64,000 nt of DNA from Cristatella mucedo (Eukaryota > Bryozoa > Phylactolaemata > Cristatellidae): the NCBI GenBank assembly GCA_009760855.2, contig WPIO01000008.1:2508501-2572500 (forward strand), read 5' to 3'. A model generated the notes under the pieces. It made no database searches, was not told where the DNA came from, and saw only the letters and a list, made by a program, of their open reading frames with translations. The position numbers were made by a program, and so were the translations under genes. This document shows, in pieces, positions 49,440-61,352 of this stretch (the first letter of the stretch is position 1; each line of letters begins with the position of its first letter).

Positions 49440-50700
49440 CCGAGCTTTGCATCTTTATAATGACAAATATACTGCAAATACACTAAAAGAACATTTTAAA
49501 ATGCCTTTAGAGACACAAAGTTTTTCAAGGCACTTTGAATATGCTGTAAAAGAAGCATATCAATTGCAGAGCGATAAAGTGCACGATGCCAGCATGCATG
49601 CATGCACACAAAGCACCATTCGTGCGGGCCCAGAAAATGCTGCTACCATTGCAGCTGAGAGTGTGCGAAATAAATGCAGCCATGAGTTGAGACAGCTTGA
49701 CGTGCTGGAAGGCAGCGACGGATCAAAGCAGAAGTACAGCTGTCATTTGAATAAAAGCGAAAAGGCAGGTTGTGCTTGGCGATTACATCAAGGGGGAGAA
49801 TGATTGATTGATAGAGTGAACAAATGAAATATTACGGCAAGGGGGTGAATTAAAATTGCAAAACAATTCGATCAAGCACAGATCCTCGGCGTTACCCGTA
49901 ATTTAAAGTCTACCTGGATGACTGTCTCCCGTTTGACATCAATACTGTCTCACATAACTCTCTCGCTCGAACCGAGATAGGACCTAAACCATGGCAATGC
50001 AGTGCTAACGATGCAAGATGAGAAGCGCCCCTGAGAGACTTGGTGATCAATAGCATCGAATGATGCTGAAAGATCCAGAAAATCAAGAGAGAGACTCTAT
50101 CCAAGTCTGCATTCTTGAGAGAGTATACTCGCAGTGGTGCTGACTCTTGAGAGCGACTCGGTCTTTAAAAATAGCTGGAACCTACTCGTAGGTTTGACGT
50201 TTTAATTTGAGCCTAATTTTTCTACCACTACTTGTCCCAGTGTCTTTGAAAGGAAGGAAAGTAAGGAGACTAGACGAAAGTTGCATAAGTTCTCATGTTT
50301 AGTACCGCTTTCCTAATGAGTGGCCTTACAAAAGCCCTCTCTGAAAGGTGCCTGGAGAATACATGAGGCTAAGGACATATTTAATACTTTAGTAATGCAG
50401 GTAGCATCAGATCTATTCATATAATAATGAGAAAAGTAGGATAGGGTCTAGAGGACTGCTAGTCTTCTTAGAAAGACTGGGAGATGCACTTCGAGACGAG
50501 GTCAGTAGAGGCGGGAAGTTGACAGAAGGTCAAGGACATTGGGGTACCGCTCAGAACTGTTTGGAGGATTCCTATAGGGATGTTGTTGAGGAAGAGCGGT
50601 TCAGTGAAGGTATCGTGTGGATGGCCTTTTTGACCTAATCTATTTCGCTGATAAAGAAGCTAGAGAAATAATCTGCTAGACCACCAAAAGGATCGGTTGG
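49440..50700 (-). mobile_element. Old LINE copy
   Basis: TGGAAGGCAGCGACGGATCA and TTGTGCTTGGCGATTACATC match the YADD-flanking region in reverse, 50030-50100 matches the motif A region (GGTGATCAATAGCATCGAAT), and 50225-50260 the KTQERVV region. Order is preserved; no frame survives. Confidence 0.75.
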
Positions 50701-50749
50701 TTAGGTGCTTACCTGGGGCAGGTTGAGGGTAAACGTTCAGAAAATACTA

Positions 50750-51445
50750 AAACAAATTTGCCAAAAATTTAATATTTACGTAGGGTACCTTTAAAAAGAC
50801 AAACATGTAAGGTTTATGATCGGAAGTTTTGATGATTTCCACGTAAATAGAAAAACAGGATTTTACAAACCACGTTAATCCGTAAGTAAACCGGAGCAAC
50901 GTATACAAAACTACCGAATTGACCGATCTCTGCATCATATGTGACTTGTGTTCCAACTTGTTAAACCTTGTTGAGGTAACACGCTTGTGACTTCCAAATG
51001 TTTTCATTTGCAATGTAAATTTGCGCCTTATAAATTCTACAACACGGCTTCACGGATACAGGTGAAATTTGAAAGATGAGTTCAGCTCTGCTTCTACAGC
51101 ACTGCAGTAATTTCTTATTTCAGCCTGATAAGTATTGCTAAGCATATCAGCAAACGTTCTGCAGCTTCATTTTCTGAAATGATGGACATGTATAGCAATA
51201 CTTATCCAACCAAAATCAGAAATTAACTAAAGCAATGATTTAGAAGCAGAGCTGAACTCACATTTAAAATGTCACCAGAATCCATGAGTTATAGGTCGGT
51301 AAATTTGTTATCTATAGATACATTCTTTCTGATTTACTTATGGATTAGACATGGTTTGCACAATTACTTTTTTATTTACGTGGAACTCGTCAAACTTCCG
51401 ACCCAATTTCTAACATGCTTGTCTTTTGAACGGTACCATAAATAA
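50750..51445. mobile_element. Palindromic repeat family P, copy 2 (most complete)
   Basis: Left arm GGTACCTTTAAAAAGACAAA, GGAAGTTTTGATGATTTCCA, GTTCAGCTCTGCTTCTACAG; right arm carries their inverses (AGAAGCAGAGCTGAACTCAC, CGTCAAACTTCCGACC, CTTGTCTTTTGAACGGTACC). The centre is near 51160-51190. The right arm lacks about 110 bp present on the left. No coding capacity. Confidence 0.75.
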
Positions 51446-51689
51446 ATGTTCGATGGTTGGACATTCTTTCAGTATTTCCTCGACATTTATCCTTATGAAG
51501 TGGTTGATGGTCGACATCAGTATTTTTGGAGTGTGTATCAGTGATTCAACTATGTTTTATGTGAGAAATACTTTGTCATCCAAAGTCCGGAAACTTTAAA
51601 AAGAAGCTTGTAATGGATCAAAAGTCTGCTCTCCGAAAATATCGTCACCAGGTCTAGAAAGGCTGCCAGTGCAAACTGGGAAAGATAAG
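51446..51689. other. No recognised feature
   Basis: Unique sequence. Confidence 0.3.
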
Positions 51690-51721
51690 GAGAGAGAGAG
51701 AGTGAGTGATAGAGAGAGTAG

Positions 51722-51787
<66 letters not shown>
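51690..51787. repeat. (AG)n microsatellite
   Basis: About 98 bp of GA with early GTGAGTGA and AGTAGAGT interruptions. Confidence 0.95.
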
Positions 51788-52214
51788 ATATGCTTGTGAA
51801 TGCAGAGGCAGTGTTCAGGGCCGTGATCTTCTTAGAGGTTCCTCGCATGACATTTGAGACCGTTGTGATTACCTCACAGGGATCGGATCACAAGAGGAAA
51901 GCCAAACCCGTGTTTCAGTTCCCTTTAGTCGTGATAATTCTTAAACCGAGAATTGCCAATACTGATAGATTTCTATCCTAGAGATCTGGAGAACCGATTT
52001 TTATCCGATCAGAACAAGGGGATCTATAGTTGCTTGGTTACCAAACGTGATACGGAGCCCGGGTAGACGGTAGCTTGTTCCCGACAATTGCAAGTTACAT
52101 TTCAGGCAAACCGGTGTGTTACCTCCGACTTTGAAGCCAAACATTTTTTCCCAATATGCTGCTCTTGCGCTCGGTATTTGGAGACTTAAAATTGAGGCTT
52201 GAAACTCGCTATAA
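51788..52214. other. No recognised feature
   Basis: Unique sequence. Confidence 0.35.
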
Positions 52215-52870
52215 GAATAATAAAATACTAATACATTTAATATAGCCCCCTCAGAGAGCTCAATATCTTTCTAGCCACTTCACACTTGGTGCAAAGGAAG
52301 CAAGATCGCATGGTTAGTGGTAGCATGGTCCATAAACAACAAGAATAACATGGTTAGGTGTGACATGCACAGGGTCAGCATGCAAGTATGGTCGGTGGCA
52401 GCATGCACAGTGTCAGCACGCGTAAGCACCTAAAGGGCGAATCACTGGGACCCACTAAATACTGCAATAAATGGATGCGGCATTTTCAGTTTCTTTTAAA
52501 ATTTAAAATGTGGATAAGTCAGGAGATTTCGTGACTCTAGTCGGAAGTGAGTTCCAGGCTTTGGGAGCGTACGAACTAAAAGCATTGTCTCCAAATGATT
52601 TGAGGTTTGTACGAGGTATAGGTAAACAGTTGGATTCAGAAAAGTGGGTGGTACGATGATTAGCTCGTTGGGGTAGTACATATGACTAGTAGGTTGGAGC
52701 CAAAGAATGAAGGGACCTAAACGTGAGACACAAAACCTTGAAGTCAATGCGTTGCTTGACTGGTAGCCAGTGCAGGTCGGCTAGAAGTGGTGAAATGTGG
52801 CAGCTTCGATGCTCACGACAGACAAACCTAGCTGCAGAGTGTTGCACCAGCTGTGAGTGCCTAATTGCAC
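52215..52870 (-). mobile_element. Main LINE 3' part (left member of a head-to-head pair)
   Basis: Inverted (AAT)-like tail and hairpin at the left; extends to the GTGCCTAATTGCACAG codons of PACAIR. Confidence 0.85.
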
Positions 52871-53430
52871 AGTATCACCACTTCTTGCCAACCTGCACTG
52901 GCTCCTAGTTAAGCAACACATCGAGTTCAAGGTTTTACCACTAACTTTTAGGTCCCTTCATTCTTTGGCTCCAGCCTACCTATCACATCTACTGTCCCAC
53001 AAGGCTAAGCATAGTACCACCCTCTTTTCGGAATCTAATCGCTTACGTATATCTCGTACAAACCTCAAATCGTTTGGAGACCGTACCTTTAGTTCGTGTG
53101 CTCCAAAAGCCTAGAACTCACTTCCAACTTGTGTCACGACATCCCCTGACCCCATGTAAAAAGAAATTAAAACCGCACATATTTAGCACAGCGTTTAGTG
53201 GGTCTCTGTGATTTGACCATTATGTGCTTATGCGTGTTGACACAGTGCATGCTGCCACTAACCATACTTGCATGCTAAACCTGTGCATGTCAGCTCTAAG
53301 CGTGATATTATTGTTGTTTAGTAAGCATGTAGCCACTAACCATTCGATCGTGTTTCATTTGAAGCAAATGTAAAGCGCCCAGAAAGAGATTGAGTTCTCT
53401 GAGGGGGCTTTATCAAGAGTTTTATTATTA
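52871..53430 (+). mobile_element. Main LINE 3' part (right member of a head-to-head pair)
   Basis: Starts TATCACCACTTCTTGCCAAC, within 80 bp of the truncation point of its neighbour, and runs to hairpin and TTATTATTA. The two copies differ by roughly 15-20%, so they are not a fresh inverted duplication. Confidence 0.85.
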
Positions 53431-54223
53431 AACATTTCAGGCAGTGATATCAATGATTTCCTTTGCGGTTTTTGCTCGTACGTAGGAGAGTCCCGTTTCA
53501 GTAGTTAGCTCAACTGCATGCGACAGCTTACCGTAAAAGAAACTAGGACAATCTGTGGGGTGCAGTGAGAAGTCACAATTGCAGCCACAGTATCAGAATC
53601 AAGGCAACCACCTGCGATCGCCAAACATTTCAGGTAGACCTATTTAAACCATCACTAACCTACGATCGAAGGCGGTAGAGCTGCTGCTGCTCGGTAGAGG
53701 CGCAGCTTCCTCCGGGCAATGCCCACCGACTGTTTGCCGAAGAGCGATTCTCTAATTTTCTGAAAGAAAAGTTGGGACCTTTAATGTAGCTTTAATGTAG
53801 AGCTCCCACGCACGCCGCCGCAAAGTCGGCCTCAAGTAGCGCCCAGTTACCCATGACCTCTGTAAGCTCAAGTCGTCGCTCACTTCGCGGGCAATGATGG
53901 CACGAGGAAGAAACTTGGACAGTGACCCATGCCGCATTAAGCGATCCGAGCGTGTAGTGGCGCGGACTACACCTACTAAAATGCCTTTCGAAAAATATCG
54001 CTAGTTGCAAGCCCGCCCGTGATTAATAGCTCCTGAGCGTTATGACTGACGCAAAGTGCTCTGATGAACGAAGAGACCCCCTTTAAGCCCACCTTCTTTA
54101 GCTTAGACTTCAAATGCAGTTTCCTAGGAAGGTGCTATGCTTGAAAAAACTGGCAACGTCAGACGAGTCTACGCTTCTTTAACGTCACACATGGTCCAGG
54201 CGATCCGGTTTGACTACGCTCTC
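53431..54223. other. No recognised feature (about 0.8 kb)
   Basis: Unique, moderately CpG-rich sequence up to the left end of Tigger 2. Confidence 0.4.
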
Positions 54224-54439
54224 CGGTCTGACCTCTTTTATAAGCAACCTGAATATCAAGTGTAAAAAGTTGCTTAAAACCAAGATTGCTTATGGTCGAG
54301 GTTGATTATGGGCGATGTTTAAGCGTTATTTTATTCAAAAAGTAATTTTGCTCCGACTACGATTCTTCAATGCTTTTTTTCTAATCCACATCTTTAAGAT
54401 AAAAAGCATCATATTCAGTGAAATTCTCTTCCAAATATC

Positions 54440-56056
54440 AACGAACTGTGGCCAGCAACTTCAGGGTGTCCGAATGAGAAATCTTCTTGGAAAAATTCTG
54501 GTTGATTGCAATATCGTCGTCTTCTTCGTCTTCAATGCCTTCTGACGTATTTATGCGCTTTCGCTTTCGTTTCGCTTCGTCGCAGATTTCTCCATCGGTC
54601 AATGTGCAAAAGCACTCGATCTCGTTGTCAATGTTTAAGCATGCGTCGAAATAGTCTGATGTTGAACCGGAGGCTTGTAATCCTTGGGTTTGAATTTCTT
54701 GAGCATCAATTTTATCTTGATCCTTTATATCGTTTTGATCGATATCTTCGCAGGTTTTTAAAGATGCCGCTCTTCGAAAGCAGTTATCAATGATGATGGC
54801 TGCGACGAGAAACCACGGGCGTTTTAACATAGGCAAGACCTTCAAAAAGTCCATCGATTTTGAAAAATTGATCACTGAAATCCATTTTTTATCGTTTGCA
54901 TTATTTTTCGCATGATTTGCGTTCGATAATGTGCTTTTGCACCTTGAATAATCCCTCAATTCAACGGTCGAATCGGAGCTGTTGTATTCGGTGGTATAAA
55001 CACGATTTTAATATTCTTGAGCGGTACGTCAATTTTATGGCATGTAGCGTTATCTGCAAAAACGATAATTAATTTTTAGTTTTCCCAATTCCCGATTAAA
55101 TTTCTGCAAAATATCCGTCCAGGTTTTGCTGGCCATCCACGATTTACGATTGGCGAAATACGGCAAATGAGATCTGGCTTTGTGAAAGAATCTGGGCTTC
55201 CACATTTTCCAATGACGAAGACCGGTTTCTCGGTTCTCGTGCTATTGCAGAAGAAAATTAGAAGGAGGTTCATTTTAACTTTGCCACCGATCGGATTGCC
55301 GCCCATCACAGCTAATGCGCGAGTCGGCGCGGCCTTGTAAAACAATTCCGATCCATCCGCATTGAAAATGTCACTCGGCTCAATTCCATCGATTAAGCCA
55401 GGCAATATTTATTTGATCAATTGTTCAGTATCCTCTTCGTCAGCCGCAGCTCGTTCACCACGAACAGGCTTGCATTCGATATTCTGTTTCTTCTTGAATC
55501 GATCGAGTCAAGCGTCCGACGGTTCATCGCATGCGAGGATATTTGCCTATTGACGAGGTTTTTCCAAGACACTGTGCATGCTGCCACTAACCACACTTGT
55601 ATGCTGACCTTGTGCATGTCACCCCTAACCATGTTATTCATGTTGTTTATCAAGCGTGATACCACTCAACATTCAATCATGTTTCCTTTGCAGCAAATGC
55701 AAAGTGCCTAGAAAGAGATTGAGTTATCTGAGGGCGCTTTATCAACCGCATTATTATTATCATTGGTGGTTCATTAATCGGAGCATTCTGAATCTATATT
55801 GATTGAAACCACACAAATAACGTTTCGTCATCTTTCTCGTAATATGAATTTCACTGCAGTTTTCAATTTAAATTCACGTTTTCCAGTGCTTTCTCACGAA
55901 TTGTTCTTTATTTCTTTTGATTTTGGAAATCATCGATGGATCACGATTGAACTGGACCGAAATGTCGTTCACCTTGCTCGTCTTTAACGAAAACAAAATA
56001 CCGAGTTGTTCTTTAAAAGTCACAACCTTTCGCTTCGTCGGTTCCTTTACCACCAT
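54440..56056 (-). pseudogene. Tigger 2 transposase pseudogene
   Basis: Minus-strand order: N-terminal HTH TKRKVVTFKEQLGILFSLKT with SMISKIKRNKEQF (56056-55880), a LINE insertion at 55775-55566, a second-HTH remnant, SDIFNADGSELFYKAAPTRA (catalytic NADE changed to NADG; 55380-55320), GKVKMNLLLIFFCNSTRTEK, VIGKCGSPDSF (55240-55180), IVFADNATCHKIDVPL then FIPPNTTAPIRPLN (55060-54965, second catalytic Asp and His kept), a stop, then LRDYSR-like helical region and an acidic C-terminus ending SDTLKLLATVR. Stops and the insertion make it non-functional. It differs strongly from Tigger 1, so two lineages are present. Confidence 0.85.
55566..55775 (+). mobile_element. LINE 3' end nested in Tigger 2 transposase
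   Basis: CACTGTGCATGCTGCCACTA through hairpin AAAGTGCCTAGAAAGAGATT ... GAGGGCGCTTTATCAA and (ATT)n. It interrupts the transposase between its two HTH regions. Confidence 0.9.
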
Positions 56057-56114
56057 GATTCTGAAAATGCAAGACAGATATTTTTAATTTACCAGTGAGA
56101 TTTTTTAACTGATT

Positions 56115-57885
56115 AATAATAATAATAATTAACTTGATAAAGCGCCCTCAGAGAACTTAATCTCTCTCTAGGCGCTTAACATTTGCTGTAAAGTGAAATG
56201 CAATTGAATGGTAAGTAAAATCATTCTTGAAAAACAAACGAAATGAATAATATGGTTAGGGGTGACATGCACAGGGTCAGCATGCAAATGTGGTTAGTGG
56301 CAGCATGCACTGTGTCAGCACGCATAAGCACATCAAGGACGAATCACTGGGACCCACTAAATGCTGTCTTAAATAGGTGTGTTTTTAGGTTCCTTTTAAA
56401 TGTGGTCAGGTCAGGGGATGTTCTGACGCAGGTCGGGAGGGAGTTCCAGGCTTTGGGAGCATATGAACTAAATGCACGGTCTCCAGAGGATTTGAGGTTG
56501 GTACGGGGTATTTGTAGGCTGTTGGATTGCGAAAAGCGGGTGGTACGATGCTTGGCCTGATGGGGGAGTATATCTGACAGATAGGTTGGAGCCATAGAAT
56601 GAAGGGACCTAAAAATGAGCGACAAAACCTTGAAGTCAATCCGTTGCTTGACTGGTAGCCAGTGCAGGTCGGCGAGAAGTGGAGTAATGTGGCAACTGCG
56701 ACGCTCACGACAGACAAGCCAGCTGCAGAGTTTTGCACCAGCTGCAATCGCCTGATCGCACATGCTGGGAGGCCAGTAAGCAGTGAGTTGCAGAAGTCGA
56801 GACGGGATGTCACGAATGCATGGGCCAACTTAGATGTGGTATCCTTATCTAAATAAGCCCGAATTTTAGCAATGTTATGAAGCTGAAAACAGGTGGATTT
56901 GACTGTGGAGCTGATATGGTCGTCTAACGAGAGGTCGCTTTGGAATATGACACCTAGATTTCGAGCTGATTCAACTGGAGATATACTGGCGGAGCCAATT
57001 TTGAGAGTCAGCCTTTCTAATCTCTGGATCACACTGGGTTTGCCCATAACTAGTAAGTTAGTTTTATCATCGTTAAGTTTTAGAAAATTTGCTGCCATCC
57101 ATGTGCGGATGTCATCAATGCATGCAGCTAGTGAGTTTAGAGAATTTGAGGTGCTCGAAGGCTGGGAGGGATCAAAGCAAAGGTACAACTGAGTGTCATC
57201 CGCATAGAAGTGAAAGCGTAGATTGTGCTTGGCAATCACATCAGCAAGAGGCAGAGTATAAACCGTGAAAATAACCAGACCTAGCACTGAGCCCTGAGGT
57301 ACTCCATATTTCAGAGGTACTTCAGATGATCTTTGTCCATTCACGTCAATACTCTGGAGTCTCCCACTGAGATAGGACCTGAACCACTGCAGAGCAGTGC
57401 CAGTGATGCCCAGGCGAGATGAGAGGCGCTCTAGAAGAACTTTGTGATCGATGGTATCAAAAGCTGCTGAAAGATCGAGCAAAACAAGCAGAGACACTCT
57501 ACCCATGTCTGCATTCCTTAAGTAGGTCGTTGTATACCCGAAGCAATGCTGACTATGTGGAGTGATTAGCTCTAAAGCCAGACTGGAACTTACTAGCAAG
57601 GTGTGAGGTTTCGATATACGAGTTCAGCTGGTCCGCCACGACCCGTTCGAGTGTCTTTGGTAGGAATGGTAGAAGGGAAACTGGGCGGTAGTTGCTCAAG
57701 TTCTCTTGGTCAAGTGTAGCTTTCTTGAGAAGTTGCCTGACTACAGCTTTTTTGAAAGGTGCTGGAACATGACGTGAGGCTAATGACATATTAATCATGT
57801 TAGTTATGCATGGCAGCAGCAGATCAATGCAACGTAGGAGCCGGACAGTGGGAAAAGGGTCCAGAGGACTTGTTTGCATTATTTT
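56115..57885 (-). mobile_element. Main LINE, longest RT frame, nested in Tigger 2
   Basis: A 397-codon minus frame (57599-56406) covers RT motif A LLDLSAAFDTIDH, motif B GVPQGSVLGLV (a G-to-L change after VLG), motif [13 protein letters not shown] intact, [17 protein letters not shown] and SRLDFCNSLLTGLPACAIRR. Upstream, the NYRPVSLLPFLPKTLERVV part (57879-57553) ends at an HST-stop (a TAG where other copies have a sense codon) and a one-base shift. Truncated 5' before the endonuclease. The 3' end has the inverted hairpin and (AAT)n. Confidence 0.93.
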
Positions 57886-58500
57886 GAATGCTCCAATTAA
57901 TGTAAAAAATATGGCAAACTTTCTGATCCGTTCGTTTTAAAAGCAAGAACCATTTTCCGTATTTTATTTTATTGATCAAAGGATTGGAAAGATCAGAACA
58001 ATTAAGGAAGATACTTTATTTTCAGCATTTTTGTCAGCGGAGCACACACGTAATGTATATTATTAATCAACACTTCCTACCGACTTGTCGCGATACTACT
58101 GCCATCTCATGGGGTCGCATGGGTCTGCACGGGTCCGCCATGTGTTATCACTGCGAGCAATCACGTCTGTGGTGGTGCCTCTCTTTATGTCCATACTAAC
58201 CTTTCAGGCATCTCTTAACCGTCGAGACGCGTTACGTCGCCGCCACAAACGCAAACGCAAGCAATGAACACCTAAACAATAATAAGATAAACCACAAAAA
58301 CACCATTTTTAAAATTATTTTCGCAGATAGGTGCTTTGATCAGATGAAATCAATTAATTGTGTTACGAGTTGCTTATAAGCGAAGGAAAAATGGTGCTGG
58401 GAACAGAAAATGGCTGCTCATAAGCGAGGTTTGCTTATAACCGAGTTCATTAAAAACCAAGGCTCTCCCTGTGTTAAGCATGGGAAAAGAAATCGGGACA
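57886..58500 (-). mobile_element. Tigger 2 5' non-coding part
   Basis: AT-rich, then repeated GCTTATAAGCGA and GCTCATAAGCGAG words near the terminus. 58070-58270 is CpG-richer and could be foreign sequence; nothing coding recognised. Confidence 0.5.
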
Positions 58501-58569
58501 TGGCCATAGGTTGCTTATATCCGAGATTTGCTCATAAGCGAGTTGCTTATAACCGAGGTTGACTGTAGT

Positions 58570-58765
58570 CGGAGACAACTGCAAAGACAAAACCGAGCAG
58601 GTCCGTCAAGTAGCCGTCCGAAATCTAAAACTGTTCGCCAGCGCACACACAGAGGTAAAAAAATGTGCTCAAATCGTGACGGTCCAGTCAGCAATCAACG
58701 AGTTCAGGCCGATCACTGACCGAGGCGCTAGCTTGCGGGAGGCTTTATTAGGCGGTTTCCGGTAG
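58570..58765 (+). other. Open frame between Tigger 2 and the Tudor gene
   Basis: From just inside the TA site the frame reads VGDNCKDKTEQVRQVAVRNL and ends GASLREALLGGFR-stop. Composition is protein-like and hydrophilic, but no family is recognised and it has no ATG of its own. It may be a scrap of an exon cut by Tigger 2, 5' leader of the Tudor gene, or chance. Confidence 0.25.
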
Positions 58766-58778
58766 GGCCGAGGACGAG

Positions 58779-58785
58779 CTTCCGG
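58779..58785 (-). promoter_or_regulatory. ETS-like motif upstream of the Tudor gene
   Basis: CTTCCGG (reverse CCGGAAG) within a CpG-rich 100 bp before the start codon; a second TTTCCGG lies at 58757. There is no TATA box at a suitable distance. A CpG promoter here is inference. Confidence 0.3.
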
Positions 58786-58876
58786 CCAAACTGGATGCAT
58801 TGTGGGACATTGGTCATCCGGTGGCCCGGACCGCGCCGACGTGCGTTCTCGCGTTAGAAGCTGTTACCGGGTGGCC

Positions 58877-60589
58877 ATGGCCCTTCGGCCGCTGACTTTA
58901 TCGCCCGAAAGATACAAGGCTTACGTGGTTTACGTTCTCTCGACCGAAGAGTTCTGGATTCAGCTGGCCGACTGCGAAAGGGACCTCGAAGCGCTGATGT
59001 CCGATTTGAACTGCAGCTTGCTGCCGCCGTTAGCTGACGGCTCGATTTCGCCCAAGGTGCCGTACGCGGCCGTTTATTCGGAGGACGGTCGTTTGTATAG
59101 AGCGCTCGTGACTGCGAAGCAGCAGGAGAAAAATACGTACATGGTTCGGTTCGTCGACTACGGCAACAGCGAGTGCAAGCTCGCCAACGAGCTGTTGCTG
59201 CTGCCGGACCGGTTCGCCAATCTGCCTTGCCAGGCGGTGCCGTGCCACTTGCCGGGCGTCTCATCGTCGGGAACGAGCGAGCTGCAGGCGCTCGTTCTCG
59301 ACGAGCTCGTGACGGTGACCGTGCTGGCGCAGCCGGTGCAGGGATCGTACGCCGTGGACATCTCGACGAAGCGAGTACAGTCCGTGCTGTCGCACTTGCG
59401 CAGCAAATATCCAGTAAGTCAGCAGACGAAGTTTAAGCAGCCGGTAGACGTGCACGTCGGTAGGGACGAGGAGGTAGTGCTGCTGCGCTCCGACCCGGGC
59501 GGCTACGTCTGCTTTCGCTTGCAAAGGCTGGGGCCGGAGCTGGACGAGCTAATGGCCGCCCTGGCTGCCGTCCCAGCTGGCAGCCTGAGGCAGCTGATGC
59601 TGAAGTGCGGCGCGGCGTGCCTCGCGTCGTGCGGCGGGAAGCTCTACAGGGCGGTGGTGGCGGAAATCAGGGAGGAGATGAAAGTGCTAGTTAGACTCGT
59701 CGATTACGGCGTCGAGGCCGTGGTCGACGACGAGGATCTGTACGCCGTGCCGAGCCAGTTCTTCGAGCTGCCCGCGCAGGCGATAGTGTGCAGGTCGGCC
59801 ACGCCTGACAGCTTGCCGCCACTGGCCTGCCCTTGCCCGGGTGTCGTCAAAGTAGTACGCTTTGACAGCGGCATGCCAGTCGCTAACTTTGTGCTGCAGC
59901 CGTCGCAGCAGCAGCAGCAGCAGGGTTCCGCATCTGATGGTGGTGACGCCCTGTTCATACCGAGATCGGTGGCCAGCATCGGGCAGACACTGCATTGTTT
60001 TGTGACGCTGGCAGTGAGCCCAAACTATGTGGCAGTCCAGACGGCCGAGTGCAACCTGGAGCAGCTTGGGCGGCTGCAGGTCGCCCTCAACCAGCACTGC
60101 GCGGCCGCCGCTGACGGCGGGGGCAGGGTCCCTCGGAGTCTGGACTCGCAGCGAGCTGGGCGCCCCAACGCGGCCTGCGCAGTGCGCTTCGACGGGGACT
60201 CGCTGTGGTATCGCGGCCGCCTGAAGAGCGTCGACCGAGACGAAGCCGACGTGCTTCTGGTCGACTACGGCAACGTGCAGCGCACGCCGCTCGCGAGACT
60301 GCTCGAGCTTCCGCCCGAGCTGGCCGCTCTGCCCGAGCAGGCCACGCTGCTCGAGTTTCCGGCGCCCATCAGCGTGTCGTTGGCCGAATTCCTGGCCGCG
60401 TTCGCCTGCGCAGAGCTGATCGTCCAGACGCTCGCCGTGAGGGGCAACATGACGATAGCGAGGCTCACCACCGACCCTCGGAACGAGGCCGTGCGCAGGG
60501 TTTTTGCCGGGGCCTCGGGGGCAGGAACCGCGGCGCCCGCCGCCGCTCTCCTGGCCGGCCCGAGTGCGGGCTCACTAGCCGACCCCAAG
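58877..60589 (+). CDS. Multi-Tudor-domain protein (TDRD1/TDRD6-like), exon 1
   Basis: 571 codons, phase 0. The ATG at 58877 sits in a strong context (GCCATGG) and precedes ALRPLTLSPERYKAYV; the frame is open further up but without an ATG. Three extended Tudor units follow, numbering from this Met: unit 1 (about 10-165, core YRALVTAK ... VRFVDYGNSE, DYGN at 94-97), unit 2 (about 190-305, core YRAVVAE ... VRLVDYGVE, where the conserved Asn is Val), unit 3 (about 365-500, core YRGRLKS ... LLVDYGN at 463-466). A Gln run lies at about 344-349. No MYND finger or KH domain is seen. Proteins of this kind bind symmetrically dimethylated arginines of Piwi proteins in germ granules; that role here is inferred. 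The donor is CCCAAG|GTAAGC at 60589/60590. GC-rich codon use. Confidence 0.88.
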
Positions 60590-61352
60590 GTAAGCCGAAC
60601 GGCCGCCCTGCCCAGTTAGTGCTATACACTTAGCCGTAGCCTAGTGCCCGGCGGTGGCTGCTGCACTGGCGTGGCGGTAGTGTTTGTCTCCACCTGTCGG
60701 GGCAGCTTGGCTCGCCTTGGTGGCCGGGTGGCGCCTTTCGCCTGCCTGCTGCATGGGAAGGATGGCTGCCACACACAGCTTGGCGCAAATGGCAGACTTC
60801 CAGTGGTGGTAGGTAAGCAGCTGCTGTGGCGCCGCACGTCCGGTCACCTGACACGCCCTTGCTGCGGCCGCGCCATCTTGCCAGAGCAGTCGTACGCTAG
60901 AGCCCCCTTCTGTGTCGCCGCTCGTATCGTCGCCTCGGTGCGCAGAGCTTCTTTGCTGCAGCTTCTCTAGCTGCCCCGCCGAGCATCAACGTTGGTGCTA
61001 GAGGTATGCGGCGGGTGTTTTCGAGCTGGCACGCTTGCGACCACTGCAGAGCTTCTCCATTTCTGGCTGCTGCTTTCGAAGCTTCCACGTGCTCCCTGGT
61101 CACGTGCCTTGGCTTTTCACCCAACCGCGCTTGTGTCGTGTGCAGCTCGTGCTTCTGTCTGTTATGGAGTGAGTGAGTGAGTTGAGTGAGTGAGTGGCCG
61201 GAAGGCCATTCCCCCTCCCCTCGAGGCTGGCAAGATGTGGTGGTGGCAGGTGGCACGGTAGTTTCCTGTCGGTTGGCTGCTGACATTTGGCTCGTGCGCC
61301 AGCCCCGATGGTAGATGCTCGAACGTCGGCAGCTTCTGGTTTCTCCTTGCAG
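60590..61352 (+). other. Tudor gene intron 1
   Basis: 763 bp from GTAAGC to TTTCTCCTTGCAG. Contains (GAGT)n at 61160-61195. The in-frame stop at 60617-60619 supports splicing here. Confidence 0.75.

Larger units (their letters stand above)
54224..58565 (-). mobile_element. Tigger 2 (pogo/Tigger DNA transposon) with nested LINEs
   Basis: The right end, read inward, is CAGTCAACCTCGGTTATAAG followed by CAACTCGCTTATGAGC, with TA next to it (58566-58567) as expected for TA-target insertion. The left end CGGTCTGACCTCTTTTATAA is a diverged copy. Between them lie the minus-strand transposase and two LINE insertions (55566-55775 plus strand; 56115-57885 minus strand). Without these the element is about 2.4 kb, a usual Tigger length. 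Confidence 0.85.

Noticed and set aside
54061-54080. CTGATGA resembling a hammerhead ribozyme core
   Set aside because: The second core box GAAA and the required stems are not found at proper spacing.
58802-58876. Upstream extension of the Tudor gene frame
   Set aside because: It starts with GTG, not ATG; the ATG at 58877 has a strong context and fits the domain start.
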